Part shown: one piece after another, positions 35,574-45,048 of the stretch
Numbering within the stretch: the stretch's first letter is position 1
Layout of the letters: each line of letters begins with the position of its first letter
Assembly: GCF_005049235.1 (NCBI RefSeq)
Contig: NZ_SUMD01000001.1
Location: 62,001-126,000 of the forward strand
DNA length: 64,000 bases
Direction: 5' to 3'
DNA from: Rhodococcus oryzae
Lineage (GTDB): Bacteria; Actinomycetota; Actinomycetes; Mycobacteriales; Mycobacteriaceae
Notes under the pieces: model-generated
The model's database searches: none
Told to the model about the DNA's origin: nothing
Seen by the model: only the letters and a program-made list of their open reading frames with translations
Position numbers and translations under genes: made by a program

Positions 35574-35611
35574 CTCGGAGGCGTTCACCGAGCGCGGGGA
35601 ACGCCTCCGAG
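35574..35611. terminator. bidirectional hairpin terminator
   Basis: A 13-bp perfect inverted repeat, CTCGGAGGCGTTC (35574-35586) and its complement (35599-35611), sits between the convergent epoxide hydrolase and transporter genes. Confidence 0.7.
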
Positions 35612-35617
35612 ACGCGC

Positions 35618-37096
35618 CTAGGACTCCTGCGCCGCCTTCTCCGCGGCCTGCGCCTGGGCGACCTGCTGCGGGGTGAACCGGATGAACAGGGCCACGACGG
35701 CGGCGAGGGCGGCGAAGATCGCGCAGCCGAGCAGAGCCGTCGTATAACCCTCGCTGAGCGCGAACAGCTGGTCCGCGTTCATGGTCGACGCCACCCCGGA
35801 GGTGCCACCGAGCGAAAGCGTCTTGGACGTGGCCATCGCACCGACGATCGCCAGCCCGATCGGGCCGAAGAGCACCTGAGCCACCTGGGCGATCGCGGAC
35901 AGCGGCCCGATCTCGTGCTGCCCGACGCCTGCGATCGCACACAGCGGCAGCGGCACCACCGCGAGGCCGACACCGAATCCGACGCCGACCACCAGCATGA
36001 ACAGGTTGCCCATGTACGTCGCCGAGGTGTCCAGCGTGGAGCCGTACAGCAGGCCGAGCGTGGTCAGGACGGTACCGGCGACGATCAGCCACCGGGGCTG
36101 GACGCGGACCGCGAGCTTGGACGCCACGAACGCGGCGGCGCCGAGGCCGAAGGCGAACGGCACGAACGCCATGCCCGCGGCGAGCGGGCTGTACCCGAGG
36201 ATGTCCTGCACGTACAGCGCCACGAACGGCGCCAGGCTGAACATCACCGCGCCCACCAGCGCGATCGCGATGAAGGTGGCCACCCGGTTCCCGTTGCGGA
36301 ACAGCGAGAACGGCAGCAGCGGGTTCTCCGCCCTCCGCTCGACCAGCAGGAACGCCGCCAGCATGCCCAGCCCCACGGCCAGCGCCGCGATCACCGGCGG
36401 GCTCGTCCAGCCCATCTCCGCGCCCTCGGTGAACCCGAAGACCACGCCGGTGCAGCCCAGGGTCGCGAGCACCGCGCCCGGTACGTCCAGCTTGAGCCGC
36501 TCGGCGCCGGTCTCCACCAGCGAGGGAACGGCGAGGCCGATGATCAGCAGGCCGATCGGCACGTTGATCAGGAAGATCCAGCGCCAGGACACCTCGGTCA
36601 GGGCGCCGCCGACGATCAGTCCGGTCACGGAACCGATGCCGGTCATGGCCGCGAAGATCGCGATCGCCTGGTTGCGGACAGGGCCGGGCGCGAATGTCGT
36701 CGCCACCAGGGCAAGCGCGGTCGGTGACGCGATTGCCGCACCCACGCCCTGCAGCGCCCGCGCCGCGATCAGCGAGATCTCGCCGGTGGCCAGTCCGCAG
36801 ATGAGCGAGGCCACCGTGAACAGCACCACGCCGCCGATGAAGACCCGCTTGCGCCCGAAGGCGTCGCCGAGCCGTCCGCCCAGCAGCATCAGGCCGCCGT
36901 AGGTCAGCGCATAGGACGTGATCACCCAGTTCCGGCCCGCGTCGCTCAGGTCGAGGTCCTGCTGGATCCGGGCCAGGGCCAGCGACGCGACGGTCCCGTC
37001 GAGCACCATCATCAGCTGCATACCGCCGAGGACGACGATGGCGAGCCCGAAGGCTCGCGTGGTCACGGGGTACTTCACGACAGTGGAGTCAGGCAC
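35618..37096 (-). CDS. MFS drug transporter, DHA2/EfpA-like
   Basis: A 492-residue major-facilitator protein with about 14 hydrophobic helices, as in the DHA2 (EmrB/QacA) drug:proton antiporters. The loop 2-3 motif reads GRLGDAFGRKR near 70-80, and the helix 5 segment GSVTGLIVGGALTE resembles the antiporter motif. The start is GTG. It lies 11 bases downstream of cysG, the position of efpA in mycobacteria, so I consider it the EfpA counterpart, an efflux pump of the plasma membrane. Transcription probably reads through from the cobalamin genes. Confidence 0.88.
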   Translation of the reverse strand: MPDSTVVKYPVTTRAFGLAIVVLGGMQLMMVLDGTVASLALARIQQDLDLSDAGRNWVITSYALTYGGLMLLGGRLGDAFGRKRVFIGGVVLFTVASLICGLATGEISLIAARALQGVGAAIASPTALALVATTFAPGPVRNQAIAIFAAMTGIGSVTGLIVGGALTEVSWRWIFLINVPIGLLIIGLAVPSLVETGAERLKLDVPGAVLATLGCTGVVFGFTEGAEMGWTSPPVIAALAVGLGMLAAFLLVERRAENPLLPFSLFRNGNRVATFIAIALVGAVMFSLAPFVALYVQDILGYSPLAAGMAFVPFAFGLGAAAFVASKLAVRVQPRWLIVAGTVLTTLGLLYGSTLDTSATYMGNLFMLVVGVGFGVGLAVVPLPLCAIAGVGQHEIGPLSAIAQVAQVLFGPIGLAIVGAMATSKTLSLGGTSGVASTMNADQLFALSEGYTTALLGCAIFAALAAVVALFIRFTPQQVAQAQAAEKAAQES

Positions 37097-37107
37097 GGTC
37101 GCCCAGG

Positions 37108-38382
37108 TTACTGCGCGTCGACGGTCAGGCCCGCGACCGGCCCGATCACGATGATCGCGGGCGGGCGGATGTTCTCCTCGCGGACCCGGGCCGCGACGGT
37201 CGCCAGATCGGCTCGTAGCACCCGCTGAGCGCGCGTGGTGCCCTCCTGGATCACGGTCACCGGGGTCTCGGCCGGCCTACCGCCCTCGGCGAGCACGGCG
37301 GCGAACTTCTCGATCCGCTCCACCGCCATCAGCAGCACCAGGGTGCCGCGCAGCTTCGCCAGGGCCGACCAGTCCACCAGCGAGTCGGGGTGGTCCGGGG
37401 CGATGTGCCCGCTGACGACGACGAACTCGTGGGTGACGCCGCGGTGGGTCACGGGGATCCCGGCCGCGGACGGCACGGCGATCGCGCTGGTGATGCCCGG
37501 CACCACGGTGACCGGCACCCCGGCAGCCGCGCAGGCCTGCAGCTCCTCGAAGCCGCGGCCGAACACGTACGGGTCGCCGCCCTTGAGCCGGACCACGAAC
37601 TTGCCCGCCTTGTAGCCGTCGATCAGCGCGGCGTTGATCGCCTCCTGCGCCATCGCGCGGCCGTACGGGATCTTCGCCGCGTCGATGACCTCGACCTGGG
37701 GGCCGAGCTCGGCGAGCAGCTCGGGCGGCGCGAGCCGGTCCGCGACCACGACGTCGGCGCGGGCCAACAGCCTGCGGCCGCGGACGGTGATCAGGTCCGG
37801 GTCGCCGGGCCCGCCGCCGACCAGCGCGACGCCGGGCGCGTGCGGCTCGGCGACGTCCACCACGCCACCGGACTGCAGGGCCTCGACCAGCGCGGTGCGC
37901 ACCGCGGCCGAGCGGCGGTGGTCGCCGCCCGCCAGCACGCCGAGCTCGAGCCCGTCGAAAGACGCGCTCGCGGGGGTGACGGCGGTGCCGTTGCGGGCGC
38001 TGTCCGCGCGGACGCAGAAGATGCGGCTGCGCTCCGCCTCGGCGACGACGGCGGCGTTGGTGTCCGGCTCGTCGGTGCAGGCGATGGCGTACCAGGCGCC
38101 GTCCAGGTCGCCATCGGCGTACGCGCGCAGGTCGATGGTGATCTGGCCGCCGGTGGCCATCGCCTCGACGGCGGGGGTGACGGCGCGGCTGACCACGTGC
38201 ACCCTCGCCCCGCAGGCCACGAGCAGGCCCAGGCGCCGCTGTGCGACGGTGCCGCCGCCCACGACGACCACCCGTCGATCGGTCAGGTTGAGCCCTACGA
38301 GGTAGTTGGGCTCGTCTCCGGCCGCTGCTGGCACTTCGCGCTCCTTGACTGGGATATCGGGGGTCTTCGGGCTACCAAACAT
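37108..38382 (-). CDS. cysG: uroporphyrinogen-III C-methyltransferase with siroheme-synthase N-terminal domain
   Basis: A 424-residue fusion. The N-terminal half (about 15-170) is the NAD-dependent precorrin-2 dehydrogenase/ferrochelatase domain with VVVVGGGTVAQRRLG. The C-terminal half (about 175-424) is the SAM-dependent uroporphyrinogen methylase with LVGGGPGDPDLITVRG and GGDPYVFGRG. It makes precorrin-2, feeding both siroheme and cobalamin. The start is the ATG giving MFGSPKTPD at 38382; it overlaps the upstream CbiG-C gene by 11 bases. Its place in the riboswitch-led run fits a cobalamin role. Confidence 0.95.
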   Translation of the reverse strand: MFGSPKTPDIPVKEREVPAAAGDEPNYLVGLNLTDRRVVVVGGGTVAQRRLGLLVACGARVHVVSRAVTPAVEAMATGGQITIDLRAYADGDLDGAWYAIACTDEPDTNAAVVAEAERSRIFCVRADSARNGTAVTPASASFDGLELGVLAGGDHRRSAAVRTALVEALQSGGVVDVAEPHAPGVALVGGGPGDPDLITVRGRRLLARADVVVADRLAPPELLAELGPQVEVIDAAKIPYGRAMAQEAINAALIDGYKAGKFVVRLKGGDPYVFGRGFEELQACAAAGVPVTVVPGITSAIAVPSAAGIPVTHRGVTHEFVVVSGHIAPDHPDSLVDWSALAKLRGTLVLLMAVERIEKFAAVLAEGGRPAETPVTVIQEGTTRAQRVLRADLATVAARVREENIRPPAIIVIGPVAGLTVDAQ

Positions 38383-38737
38383 TACGGGCGACGGCCACGG
38401 TGACGCCATTGCGGGCGCGTTTGCGCACCAGCAGGTCGCCGCCGCCCGCGCCGAGGACCGCCGCGGCCTCGGCGACGCTCGGCGTGCCGACCTCGGCCGC
38501 GACCCGTCCGGACGGTGTCGGCACGTCCACGGCCGAGAGTTCGTCTGCCGTGAACCCGAGCACCGGTACACCCAGCTCGGCCGCCGCAATGGCGATCGAG
38601 GACTCGGTGGCCTTGCGCTCGAGGGTGGCCAGCGCGTGCAGCTCGGTCGGGTCGTCGACGACAGCGCTGATCGCGGCCAGCACGGTGTCGGGGTCCACCC
38701 CGTCGCGGGCACCGATGCCAACTACCAGTTCACCCAT
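38372..38737 (-). CDS. cobalamin biosynthesis protein, CobE/CbiG C-terminal domain
   Basis: A 121-residue protein, the usual length of a stand-alone CobE/CbiG-C domain. It has MGELVVGIGARDGVD at the start, a helix with ATLERKATESSI (about 40-51), LGFTADEL, and VAEAAAVLGAGGGDLLVRKR near the end. In CbiG this domain helps in opening the ring lactone during corrin synthesis; the precise role of free CobE is unsettled. It overlaps cobB by eight bases and cysG by 11, so it is translationally linked within the cobalamin operon. Confidence 0.88.
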   Translation of the reverse strand: MGELVVGIGARDGVDPDTVLAAISAVVDDPTELHALATLERKATESSIAIAAAELGVPVLGFTADELSAVDVPTPSGRVAAEVGTPSVAEAAAVLGAGGGDLLVRKRARNGVTVAVARNVW

Positions 38738-40145
38738 TGGAGTCCTCGAAAGTTCTTGCCGCGGAGACGAACCGACGCACGGAGGCCGGGTTCCCCGCGG
38801 GATGTGTGTGCAGATAAGAGGCGTGCACGCCGCCGCCGGCGAAGCCCTCCCTCGTCGAGGTCCCTGCCGCCCGCCAGCCCCAGGCCGGGGCCCAGCCGTC
38901 CACCGACGCCGACTCGAGCCGGGTCCGGTGGAACTCGTGACCGACCACCCTCGTCCCCGGTTCGAACAGCACCGACTCCCCCAGTGCGACGGCCTCCCGG
39001 TAACCCAGGGTCAGCGACTTTCCGAACTCCGCATCCACCCCGATCACCCCCGCCATCGGGTGCCCGTCGAGGCGGCGCGCCAGGTACAGCAAGCCCGCGC
39101 ACTCGGCGTGGATCGGCATCCCGCGGCGCGCCAGTTCGCGGACGGTGGTGAGCAACGGGACATTCGCCGCCAACTCGGGCGCGTGCTCCTCCGGGAACCC
39201 ACCCGGCAGCACCAACGCGGCCGCGCCGTCGGGAAGTTGATCGACGGCGGGGTCGAAGGTGCACACCCGCGCGCCCGCCGCCTCCAGCAGCTCGCGATGC
39301 TCGGCATAGCCGAACGTGAACGCCGAGCCACCGGCCAGCGCCACCACGGGGGCGGGTCCCGGCGCGTCCGCACCGGCCTCCTCCAGGGCATCCCAGGCCG
39401 GTGCGTCGACGCTCGAGCGGGCCAGCGCCCGCACGGCGGACAGGTCCACGTGCCGCGCGATCAGCTCGGTCATCGCATCCACCGCGTCGGTCGCGGCCCG
39501 GCCGTGCTCGACGGCGGTGATCAATCCCAGGTGCCGCGAGGGCACCGCCAGCTCCGCGAGCCGGGGCACCACCCCGAGCACCGGCACCCCGACCCGGTCG
39601 CAGGCCTGGCGCAGCACCTGCTCGTGCCGCTCGCTGCCGACCCGGTTCAGGATCACCCCGCCGATCCGGACGCCGCTGTCGAAGGTCGCGAAGCCGTGCA
39701 GCACCGCGGCCAGCGACTGGCTGTGGCCGCGGGCGTCCACGACCAGGACGACCGGTGCGCCGAGCAGCCCGGCGACCTGGGCCGTCGACCCCTCCGCGGC
39801 GCCCTCGGGCGCCGGGTCCGCGATCTTGCCGTCGAACAGGCCCATCACGCCCTCGACGACGGCGATGTCGCAACCGGCGCTGCCGTGCCGGTACAGCGGG
39901 CCGATCCGGTCCGCGCCGACCAGCACCGGGTCCAGGTTGCGTCCGACGCGGCCCGCGGCGAGGCCGTGATAGCCCGGGTCGATGTAGTCGGGCCCCACCT
40001 TGAACGGTGCCACCCGATCCCCGGCCGCACGCAGGGCGCCGATCAGACCCGTTGCGACGGTGGTCTTTCCGCTGCCGGATGCGGGCGCGGCGATGACCAC
40101 CGCCGGAACGGCAGTGACATTCCTCGCCGCTCCGCTCGGCTCCAT
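38730..40145 (-). CDS. cobB: cobyrinic acid a,c-diamide synthase
   Basis: A 471-residue enzyme. The start is MEPSGAARN at 40145, overlapping the cobO stop as TGATG. The N-terminal ATPase domain has APASGSGKTTVATGL (about 18-32), and the C-terminal glutamine amidotransferase domain has the catalytic Cys in HAECAGLLYL and the His in GHEFHRT. It amidates the a and c carboxylates of the corrin ring using glutamine and ATP. The amidotransferase active site looks intact. Position between cobO and the CbiG-C gene is as expected. Confidence 0.95.
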   Translation of the reverse strand: MEPSGAARNVTAVPAVVIAAPASGSGKTTVATGLIGALRAAGDRVAPFKVGPDYIDPGYHGLAAGRVGRNLDPVLVGADRIGPLYRHGSAGCDIAVVEGVMGLFDGKIADPAPEGAAEGSTAQVAGLLGAPVVLVVDARGHSQSLAAVLHGFATFDSGVRIGGVILNRVGSERHEQVLRQACDRVGVPVLGVVPRLAELAVPSRHLGLITAVEHGRAATDAVDAMTELIARHVDLSAVRALARSSVDAPAWDALEEAGADAPGPAPVVALAGGSAFTFGYAEHRELLEAAGARVCTFDPAVDQLPDGAAALVLPGGFPEEHAPELAANVPLLTTVRELARRGMPIHAECAGLLYLARRLDGHPMAGVIGVDAEFGKSLTLGYREAVALGESVLFEPGTRVVGHEFHRTRLESASVDGWAPAWGWRAAGTSTREGFAGGGVHASYLHTHPAGNPASVRRFVSAARTFEDSNG

Positions 40146-40765
40146 CACCACTCGATGCCCCGCTGGCCCTTGCGTCCGGCGTCCATGGGGTGCTTGATCT
40201 TGGTCATCTCGGTGACGAGGTCGGCCGCCTCGATCAGGGCCTGCGGCGCGTCCCTTCCGGTGATCACCACGTGTTGGTTGCCAGGCCGCGCAGCCAGCAC
40301 CTCGACCACCTCGTCGACGTCCACCCAGCCCCACTTGAGCGGGTAGGTGAACTCGTCGAGGACGTAGAACTTGTGCTCCTCGTTGGCGATCCGGCGGGCC
40401 ACCTCGCGCCAGCCGTCCAGCGCGACGCGGGCGTGGTCCTCGTCCTCGCCCTTCTTGCGGGTCCAGGACCAGCCCTCGCCCATCTTGTGCCACTGCACCG
40501 GTCCACCCACGCCGGTGGACTCGTGCAGCTCACCGAGCGCGCGGAACGCCGACTCCTCGCCGACCTTCCACTTCGCGCTCTTGACGAACTGGAACACCCC
40601 GATGTCGAAGCCCTGGTTCCAGGCTCGCAGGGCCATCCCGAAGGCGGCGGTCGACTTCCCCTTGCCGGGACCCGTGTGCACGGCCAGCACCGGCGCGTTG
40701 CGGCGCTGCCGGGTGGTCAGGCCGTCGTCGGGGACGTTCTCGGGAAGCGGTACACCCTTGGGCAT
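40145..40765 (-). CDS. cobO: cob(I)yrinic acid a,c-diamide adenosyltransferase
   Basis: A 206-residue CobA/CobO-type ATP:corrinoid adenosyltransferase. The P-loop reads HTGPGKGKSTAAFGMALRA (about 30-48), followed by the family segments VFQFVKSAKWKVGEE and YVLDEFTYPLKWGWVD (about 134-149). It transfers the adenosyl group from ATP to the reduced cobalt of cobyrinate a,c-diamide. It is 23 bases after the chelatase gene and overlaps cobB by one base. Confidence 0.96.
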   Translation of the reverse strand: MPKGVPLPENVPDDGLTTRQRRNAPVLAVHTGPGKGKSTAAFGMALRAWNQGFDIGVFQFVKSAKWKVGEESAFRALGELHESTGVGGPVQWHKMGEGWSWTRKKGEDEDHARVALDGWREVARRIANEEHKFYVLDEFTYPLKWGWVDVDEVVEVLAARPGNQHVVITGRDAPQALIEAADLVTEMTKIKHPMDAGRKGQRGIEW

Positions 40766-40788
40766 CGTCTGTTACTCCTCTTTCCGTT

Positions 40789-42735
40789 CTAGGCCGCGAG
40801 CTTCGAGGTACCGGCCCGGACCACGCCTGCCACCTGCTCCGCCGAGAGCTCGCCGAGCCGGATGTAGGCGCCCCGCAGCGCGGTCGCCAGGTCGCGGGCC
40901 AGGCCCAGCCGCACCATGCCGGACTCGCAGTCCACCACCACCGAGGCCACCGACTCGCCCGCGAGCAGGGTCGCGGCCACCCGGGCCCGATGGACCGGGT
41001 CGGTTCCACCGGTCGCCCGGCCGTCGGTCAGCGCGACCACCATCGCCCGACGCTGGGGGTCGCGCACCTTCTCCCGCAACACCACCTCGCGTGCCTTCAG
41101 GAATCCTTGCGCCAGTGGGGATTTGCCGCCGGTACGCAGCGAGCGCAGCCGCCGGACCGCGACGTCGACGGACGAGGTGGGCGGCAACACCAGCTCGGCG
41201 GCGGCGCCCCGCACCGTGATCACCGCGACCTTGTCGCGGCGCTGGTAGGCGTCGCGCAGCAGCGAGACGACGGCGCCGGTGACCGCGGAGAGCCGGTCCC
41301 GCGCTGCCATCGAGCCGGACGCGTCGACCACGAAGACCACCAGGTTACCCTCGCGGCCCTCGCGGTGCGCCCCGCGGATGTCGCCGGGCGCCAACAGCAT
41401 CCGGCCGTCCCGCCGTCCGCGGGCGACCTGGTGCTCGGCGGCCGCGAACAGGGTGCCGACCAGGTGCAGCCCGCGGCCCGGTTCGGTGGTGGGCCGCACG
41501 GTCCGGCCCTGTGCGGAGCGCGAACGTGAGCGCCTGCCGGGCGCGCCCTCGCCGACACCGGGGATGGTCAGCAGCCGGGTCTTGAACTGCGCGGAGGGCG
41601 CCGCGGCCTGGCGTTCGGGGGCGCGGGCCGGGCCGGGCCGTTCGCTCTCGCTCGGCTCGGCGGACTGCTGGGCGTCGTCGGGGGTCGGGGCCCCGTCGGA
41701 CTCGGGCTCGGGCTCGGGCGCGCCGCCGCCGGGACCGTCGGGATCGGGCTCCGGCTCGGGTTCGGGCTGGTTCGCCTGCTCGGCGGCGTCCCGCATCGCG
41801 TCCTCGAGCTGCTGGGGGTCCAGGCCCGGCTCGTCGAACGGGTCGCGGCGGCGCCGGTGCGGCAGCGTCAGCTCCGCGGCGATCCGCACGTCCTCCTCGG
41901 CGACGGCCTCCGCGCCGCGCCAGGCGGCGTGTGCGGTGGCCGTGCGGGCCAGCACCAGGTCGGCACGCATGCCGTCGACGTCGAAGGAGGCGCACAGCGC
42001 GGCGATGCGGCGCAGTTCGGTGTCGCTGAGTTCGATGGCGGGCAGGGCCGCCCTTGCCGCGGCGATGCGGCGGGCCAGCGCCGAGTCCTCGTCGGCGTAC
42101 CTGTCCGCGAATCCGGCGGGGTCGGCCTCGAAATCGAGGCGCCGGCGCACCACCTGCATGCGGACGTCCACCTCGCGCGAGGCCGCCACGTCGACGGCAA
42201 GGCCGAAGCGGTCGAGCAGCTGCGGGCGGAGTTCGCCCTCCTCCGGGTTCATGGTCCCGACCAGGACGAACCGCGCTGGATGGGAATGGGAGACGCCGTC
42301 GCGCTCGATGTGCACGCGACCCATCGCGGCGGCGTCGAGCAGCACGTCCACGAGGTGATCGTGCAGCAGGTTGACCTCGTCGACGTAGAGCACGCCGTCG
42401 TGGGCCGCGGCGAGAAGTCCGGGCTGGAAGGCCCGCTCCCCGTCCCGCAGCACCTTCTCGAGGTCCAGCGAGCCGACCACCCGGTCCTCGGTGGCGCCGA
42501 CCGGCAGCTCCACCAGCCGGGCGGGCCTGCCCCCGTTGCCGTCGTCGACGGGCGGCAGCAGCGCGGCGAGCGCGCGCACCACCGTCGACTTCGCGGTGCC
42601 CTTCTCGCCCCGCACCAGCACGCCCCCGATGCCGGGGTGCACGGCGCAGAGGGTCAGGGCGAGCCGGAGCGTGTCCTGACCGACGATCGCACTGAACGGA
42701 AATCCCGGTTCGGACCCGGTACCAGCTTGTGCCAC
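40789..42735 (-). CDS. magnesium/cobalt chelatase ChlI-ChlD fusion, VWA domain
   Basis: A 648-residue fusion. The N-terminal AAA+ ATPase (about 1-330) has Walker [10 protein letters not shown] (43-51) and Walker [12 protein letters not shown] Pro/Glu/Asp-rich linker (about 320-385) follows, then a von Willebrand A domain with the MIDAS motif DASGS near 471. The family includes BchI/BchD; in organisms without chlorophyll, such as this one, it is thought to serve cobalt insertion with CobN, which is not in the window. It is the first gene after the cobalamin riboswitch. Confidence 0.9.
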   Translation of the reverse strand: MAQAGTGSEPGFPFSAIVGQDTLRLALTLCAVHPGIGGVLVRGEKGTAKSTVVRALAALLPPVDDGNGGRPARLVELPVGATEDRVVGSLDLEKVLRDGERAFQPGLLAAAHDGVLYVDEVNLLHDHLVDVLLDAAAMGRVHIERDGVSHSHPARFVLVGTMNPEEGELRPQLLDRFGLAVDVAASREVDVRMQVVRRRLDFEADPAGFADRYADEDSALARRIAAARAALPAIELSDTELRRIAALCASFDVDGMRADLVLARTATAHAAWRGAEAVAEEDVRIAAELTLPHRRRRDPFDEPGLDPQQLEDAMRDAAEQANQPEPEPEPDPDGPGGGAPEPEPESDGAPTPDDAQQSAEPSESERPGPARAPERQAAAPSAQFKTRLLTIPGVGEGAPGRRSRSRSAQGRTVRPTTEPGRGLHLVGTLFAAAEHQVARGRRDGRMLLAPGDIRGAHREGREGNLVVFVVDASGSMAARDRLSAVTGAVVSLLRDAYQRRDKVAVITVRGAAAELVLPPTSSVDVAVRRLRSLRTGGKSPLAQGFLKAREVVLREKVRDPQRRAMVVALTDGRATGGTDPVHRARVAATLLAGESVASVVVDCESGMVRLGLARDLATALRGAYIRLGELSAEQVAGVVRAGTSKLAA

Positions 42736-42744
42736 AGCGCTTTT

Positions 42745-42897
42745 CCCTTCACTCCCCGGTGTCCACGCCGAGGGTTCGGACCTCTACCCGCTGCCGCGGC
42801 GATCTGACTCCGGTTCCGGACGTGGCCGGATCCATCACAGTGGCGGGACCGTGCCTGGTTCACACAGGACTTCCCCGCGGCAGGGATTGTCGGATCC
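42745..42897 (-). promoter_or_regulatory. cobalamin riboswitch
   Basis: On the minus strand the leader of the chelatase gene holds the conserved core in order: GGGAAGTCCTGTGTGAACCA, then GGCACGGTCCC, then the B12 box GCCACTG (42838-42844) followed by TGATGG, and later GGAGTCAGA. This order and spacing fit an adenosylcobalamin riboswitch. Cobalamin binding would lower expression of the chelatase-to-cysG run. Confidence 0.9.
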
Positions 42898-42902
42898 TGA
42901 CT

Positions 42903-43373
42903 CTAGACCTCGCGCCAGGGCTCGCCGCCACCGCGCCGCATCGGCACGTGCGGGATCCCGTCCTCGATGAACTCCTCGCCGTCGGGGGTGAACCCGTGCT
43001 TGGCGTACATGTCCACCAGGTGGCTCTGCGCGCTGAGCCGGCACGGCGCGGACCCGACCTCCGCGAGCGCCGTGCGCAGCAGCCTGGTGGTGTGCCCGTG
43101 CCCGCGCGCGTCCGGACGGGTGCACAGCCGCCCGATGCGGTAGGAGCTGCCGTCGTCGTGCTCCTCCATCAGGCGGAGGGTGCACACGACCTGACCGTCC
43201 TGCTCGATCCAGAGATGCCTGGTGCCGGGGAGCAGGTCCCGCCCGTCCAATTCCGGGTACGGGCAGGCCTGCTCCACGACGAACACGTCGACCCGCAGTC
43301 TCAGCAGGTCATAGAGCGTGCGGAGGTCCAGATCGAGCGCCCAGGCGCGGTGCAGCGCCGCTGTTGCCGTCAT
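42903..43373 (-). CDS. GNAT-family N-acetyltransferase
   Basis: A 156-residue ElaA-like GNAT protein. It has DLRTLYDLLRLRVDVFVVEQ near 18-37 and YPELDGRDLLPGTRHLW near 39-55, both typical of ElaA relatives. The acetyl-CoA-binding segment RLCTRPDARGHGHTTRLL lies near 83-100. The substrate is unknown. It is 12 bases downstream of mqo on the same strand, and the riboswitch follows, so it probably ends the mqo transcript. The same neighbour is found beside mqo in mycobacteria. Confidence 0.9.
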   Translation of the reverse strand: MTATAALHRAWALDLDLRTLYDLLRLRVDVFVVEQACPYPELDGRDLLPGTRHLWIEQDGQVVCTLRLMEEHDDGSSYRIGRLCTRPDARGHGHTTRLLRTALAEVGSAPCRLSAQSHLVDMYAKHGFTPDGEEFIEDGIPHVPMRRGGGEPWREV

Positions 43374-43385
43374 ACGGTGTGACTA

Positions 43386-44906
43386 TCACACCGCGGCGGA
43401 GGCGGTCTCCTGAACGTCGGTGTCGAGCTCGAGCACGCGGCTGGACCAGTCCCAGACCTCGGTGAACAGCGACTTGTCGTCGGAGAGCTTCACGCCGAGC
43501 GAGGGCACCATCTGCTTGAGCTGCGGCTCCCAGGAAGCGAACCGGTCCCCGAAGCAGCGCTTGAGCACGTCGAGCATCGCCGGGACCGCGGTCGAGGCGC
43601 CGGGCGAGGCGCCCAGCAGACCCGCGATCGAGCCGTCGGCGGCGCTGATGACCGCGGTGCCGAACTCGAGCACGCCGCCCTTGCGCTTGTCGCGGCGGAT
43701 CACCTGGACGCGCTGGCCGGCCGTGATCAGCTCCCAGTCCGCTCCGATTGCCTCGGGGACGAACTCGCGCATGGTCTCGATGCGACCCTCCGCGTTCTTC
43801 GCCAGCTCGCTGACCAGGTACTTGACCAGCCCGAGCTCGGAAACTCCGACGCCGAGCATGGACAGCAGGTTGTTCGGCTTGACCGAACCGGGCAGGTCGG
43901 TGACCCGGCCTTCCTTGAGGAACTTCGGCGACCAACCGGCGTACGGGCCGAACAGCAGGCCCGGCTTGCCGCCGATGACGCGGGTGTCGAGGTGCGGCAC
44001 CGACATCGGCGGGGCACCGACCGCGGCCTTGCCGTACACCTTCGCGCGGTGCTGATCGATCAGCTCCGGGTTGGTGCAGCGCAGGAAGGCGCCGCTGACG
44101 GGGAAGCCGCCGAAGCCCTTGGCCTCCTTGATGCCGGACTGCTGCAGCAGGTGCAGGGCGCCGCCGCCGGCTCCGACGAAGACGAACTTGGCGTTGACGG
44201 TCTTGCGGCCGCCGGTGCGACGGTTGTGCACCTTGAGCTTCCAGCTGCCGTCGGACTGCTTCTTGATGCCGGTGACCTCGTGACCGAAGTGCACGGTGCC
44301 GCCGGAGGAGGCGACGTGATTGAGCAGCTGCTTGGTCAGCGCGCCGAAGTCGACATCTGTGCCGCCCTCGGTCCAGTTCAGGGCGACGGGGTCGGAGAAG
44401 TCGCGACCCTTGGCCATCAGCGGCAGGCGGCGGGCGAACTCGTCCGCGCTGTCCGTGTACTCCATGCCGTTGAACAGCGTGTGTCCGGCAAGGGCGTCGT
44501 AGCGCGCCTTCAGGTACTTCACGTTGTCCGCCCCGTGCACGAAGCTCACGTGCGGGATGGGGTTGATGAATTCCTTGGGGGCGGTGAGGATGCCCTGTTC
44601 GAGCGCGTGCGCCCAGAACTGCCGGGAGACCTGGAACTGCTCGTTGACCGTGATCGCCTTGGCGATGTCGACGGAGCCGTCCTTGTTCTCGGGGGTGTAG
44701 TTGAGCTCACACAGAGCCGAGTGTCCGGTGCCCGCGTTGTTCCACGGGTCGCTGCTCTCCGCGGCGGCGGCGTCGAGCCGCTCGAACACGCTGATCGACC
44801 AATCCGGCTGCAGCTGCCGCAGGATGGCTCCGAGGGTCGCACTCATGATGCCCGCACCCACGAGCACTACATCGGTCTTGGTCTCTACCGCGTTGTTGTC
44901 TGACAC
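43386..44906 (-). CDS. mqo: malate:quinone oxidoreductase
   Basis: A 506-residue FAD enzyme. The FAD motif [20 protein letters not shown] lies near 15-34, and the family segments [18 protein letters not shown] and [17 protein letters not shown] are both present. It oxidises malate to oxaloacetate and passes electrons to menaquinone at the inner face of the membrane. I place the start at the GTG (44906) after AAGGAAG; the ATG at 44930 would add eight residues and lacks a ribosome-binding site. It is divergent from the hydrolase-mtr pair. Confidence 0.95.
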   Translation of the reverse strand: MSDNNAVETKTDVVLVGAGIMSATLGAILRQLQPDWSISVFERLDAAAAESSDPWNNAGTGHSALCELNYTPENKDGSVDIAKAITVNEQFQVSRQFWAHALEQGILTAPKEFINPIPHVSFVHGADNVKYLKARYDALAGHTLFNGMEYTDSADEFARRLPLMAKGRDFSDPVALNWTEGGTDVDFGALTKQLLNHVASSGGTVHFGHEVTGIKKQSDGSWKLKVHNRRTGGRKTVNAKFVFVGAGGGALHLLQQSGIKEAKGFGGFPVSGAFLRCTNPELIDQHRAKVYGKAAVGAPPMSVPHLDTRVIGGKPGLLFGPYAGWSPKFLKEGRVTDLPGSVKPNNLLSMLGVGVSELGLVKYLVSELAKNAEGRIETMREFVPEAIGADWELITAGQRVQVIRRDKRKGGVLEFGTAVISAADGSIAGLLGASPGASTAVPAMLDVLKRCFGDRFASWEPQLKQMVPSLGVKLSDDKSLFTEVWDWSSRVLELDTDVQETASAAV

Positions 44907-44973
44907 TGGAAAATCGACTTCCTTGTCCATTGGCAGTGCGCAGTCGCGCCGACTGCAGCGGATAGGTTACCCG

Positions 44974-44985
44974 CGCGTATACGCG
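44974..44985. promoter_or_regulatory. perfect palindrome in the mqo/hydrolase divergent region
   Basis: CGCGTATACGCG is a 12-bp perfect palindrome in the divergent interval between mqo and the hydrolase gene. A second inverted repeat, GCAGTCG/CGACTGC, lies at 44940-44956. Either could bind a regulator; none is identified. Confidence 0.35.
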
Positions 44986-45048
44986 TCGTTCACCTCACCC
45001 AATTGTGCGCCACTGCGGGGGGCATTCCTGCGCATTACATTGTGATCT

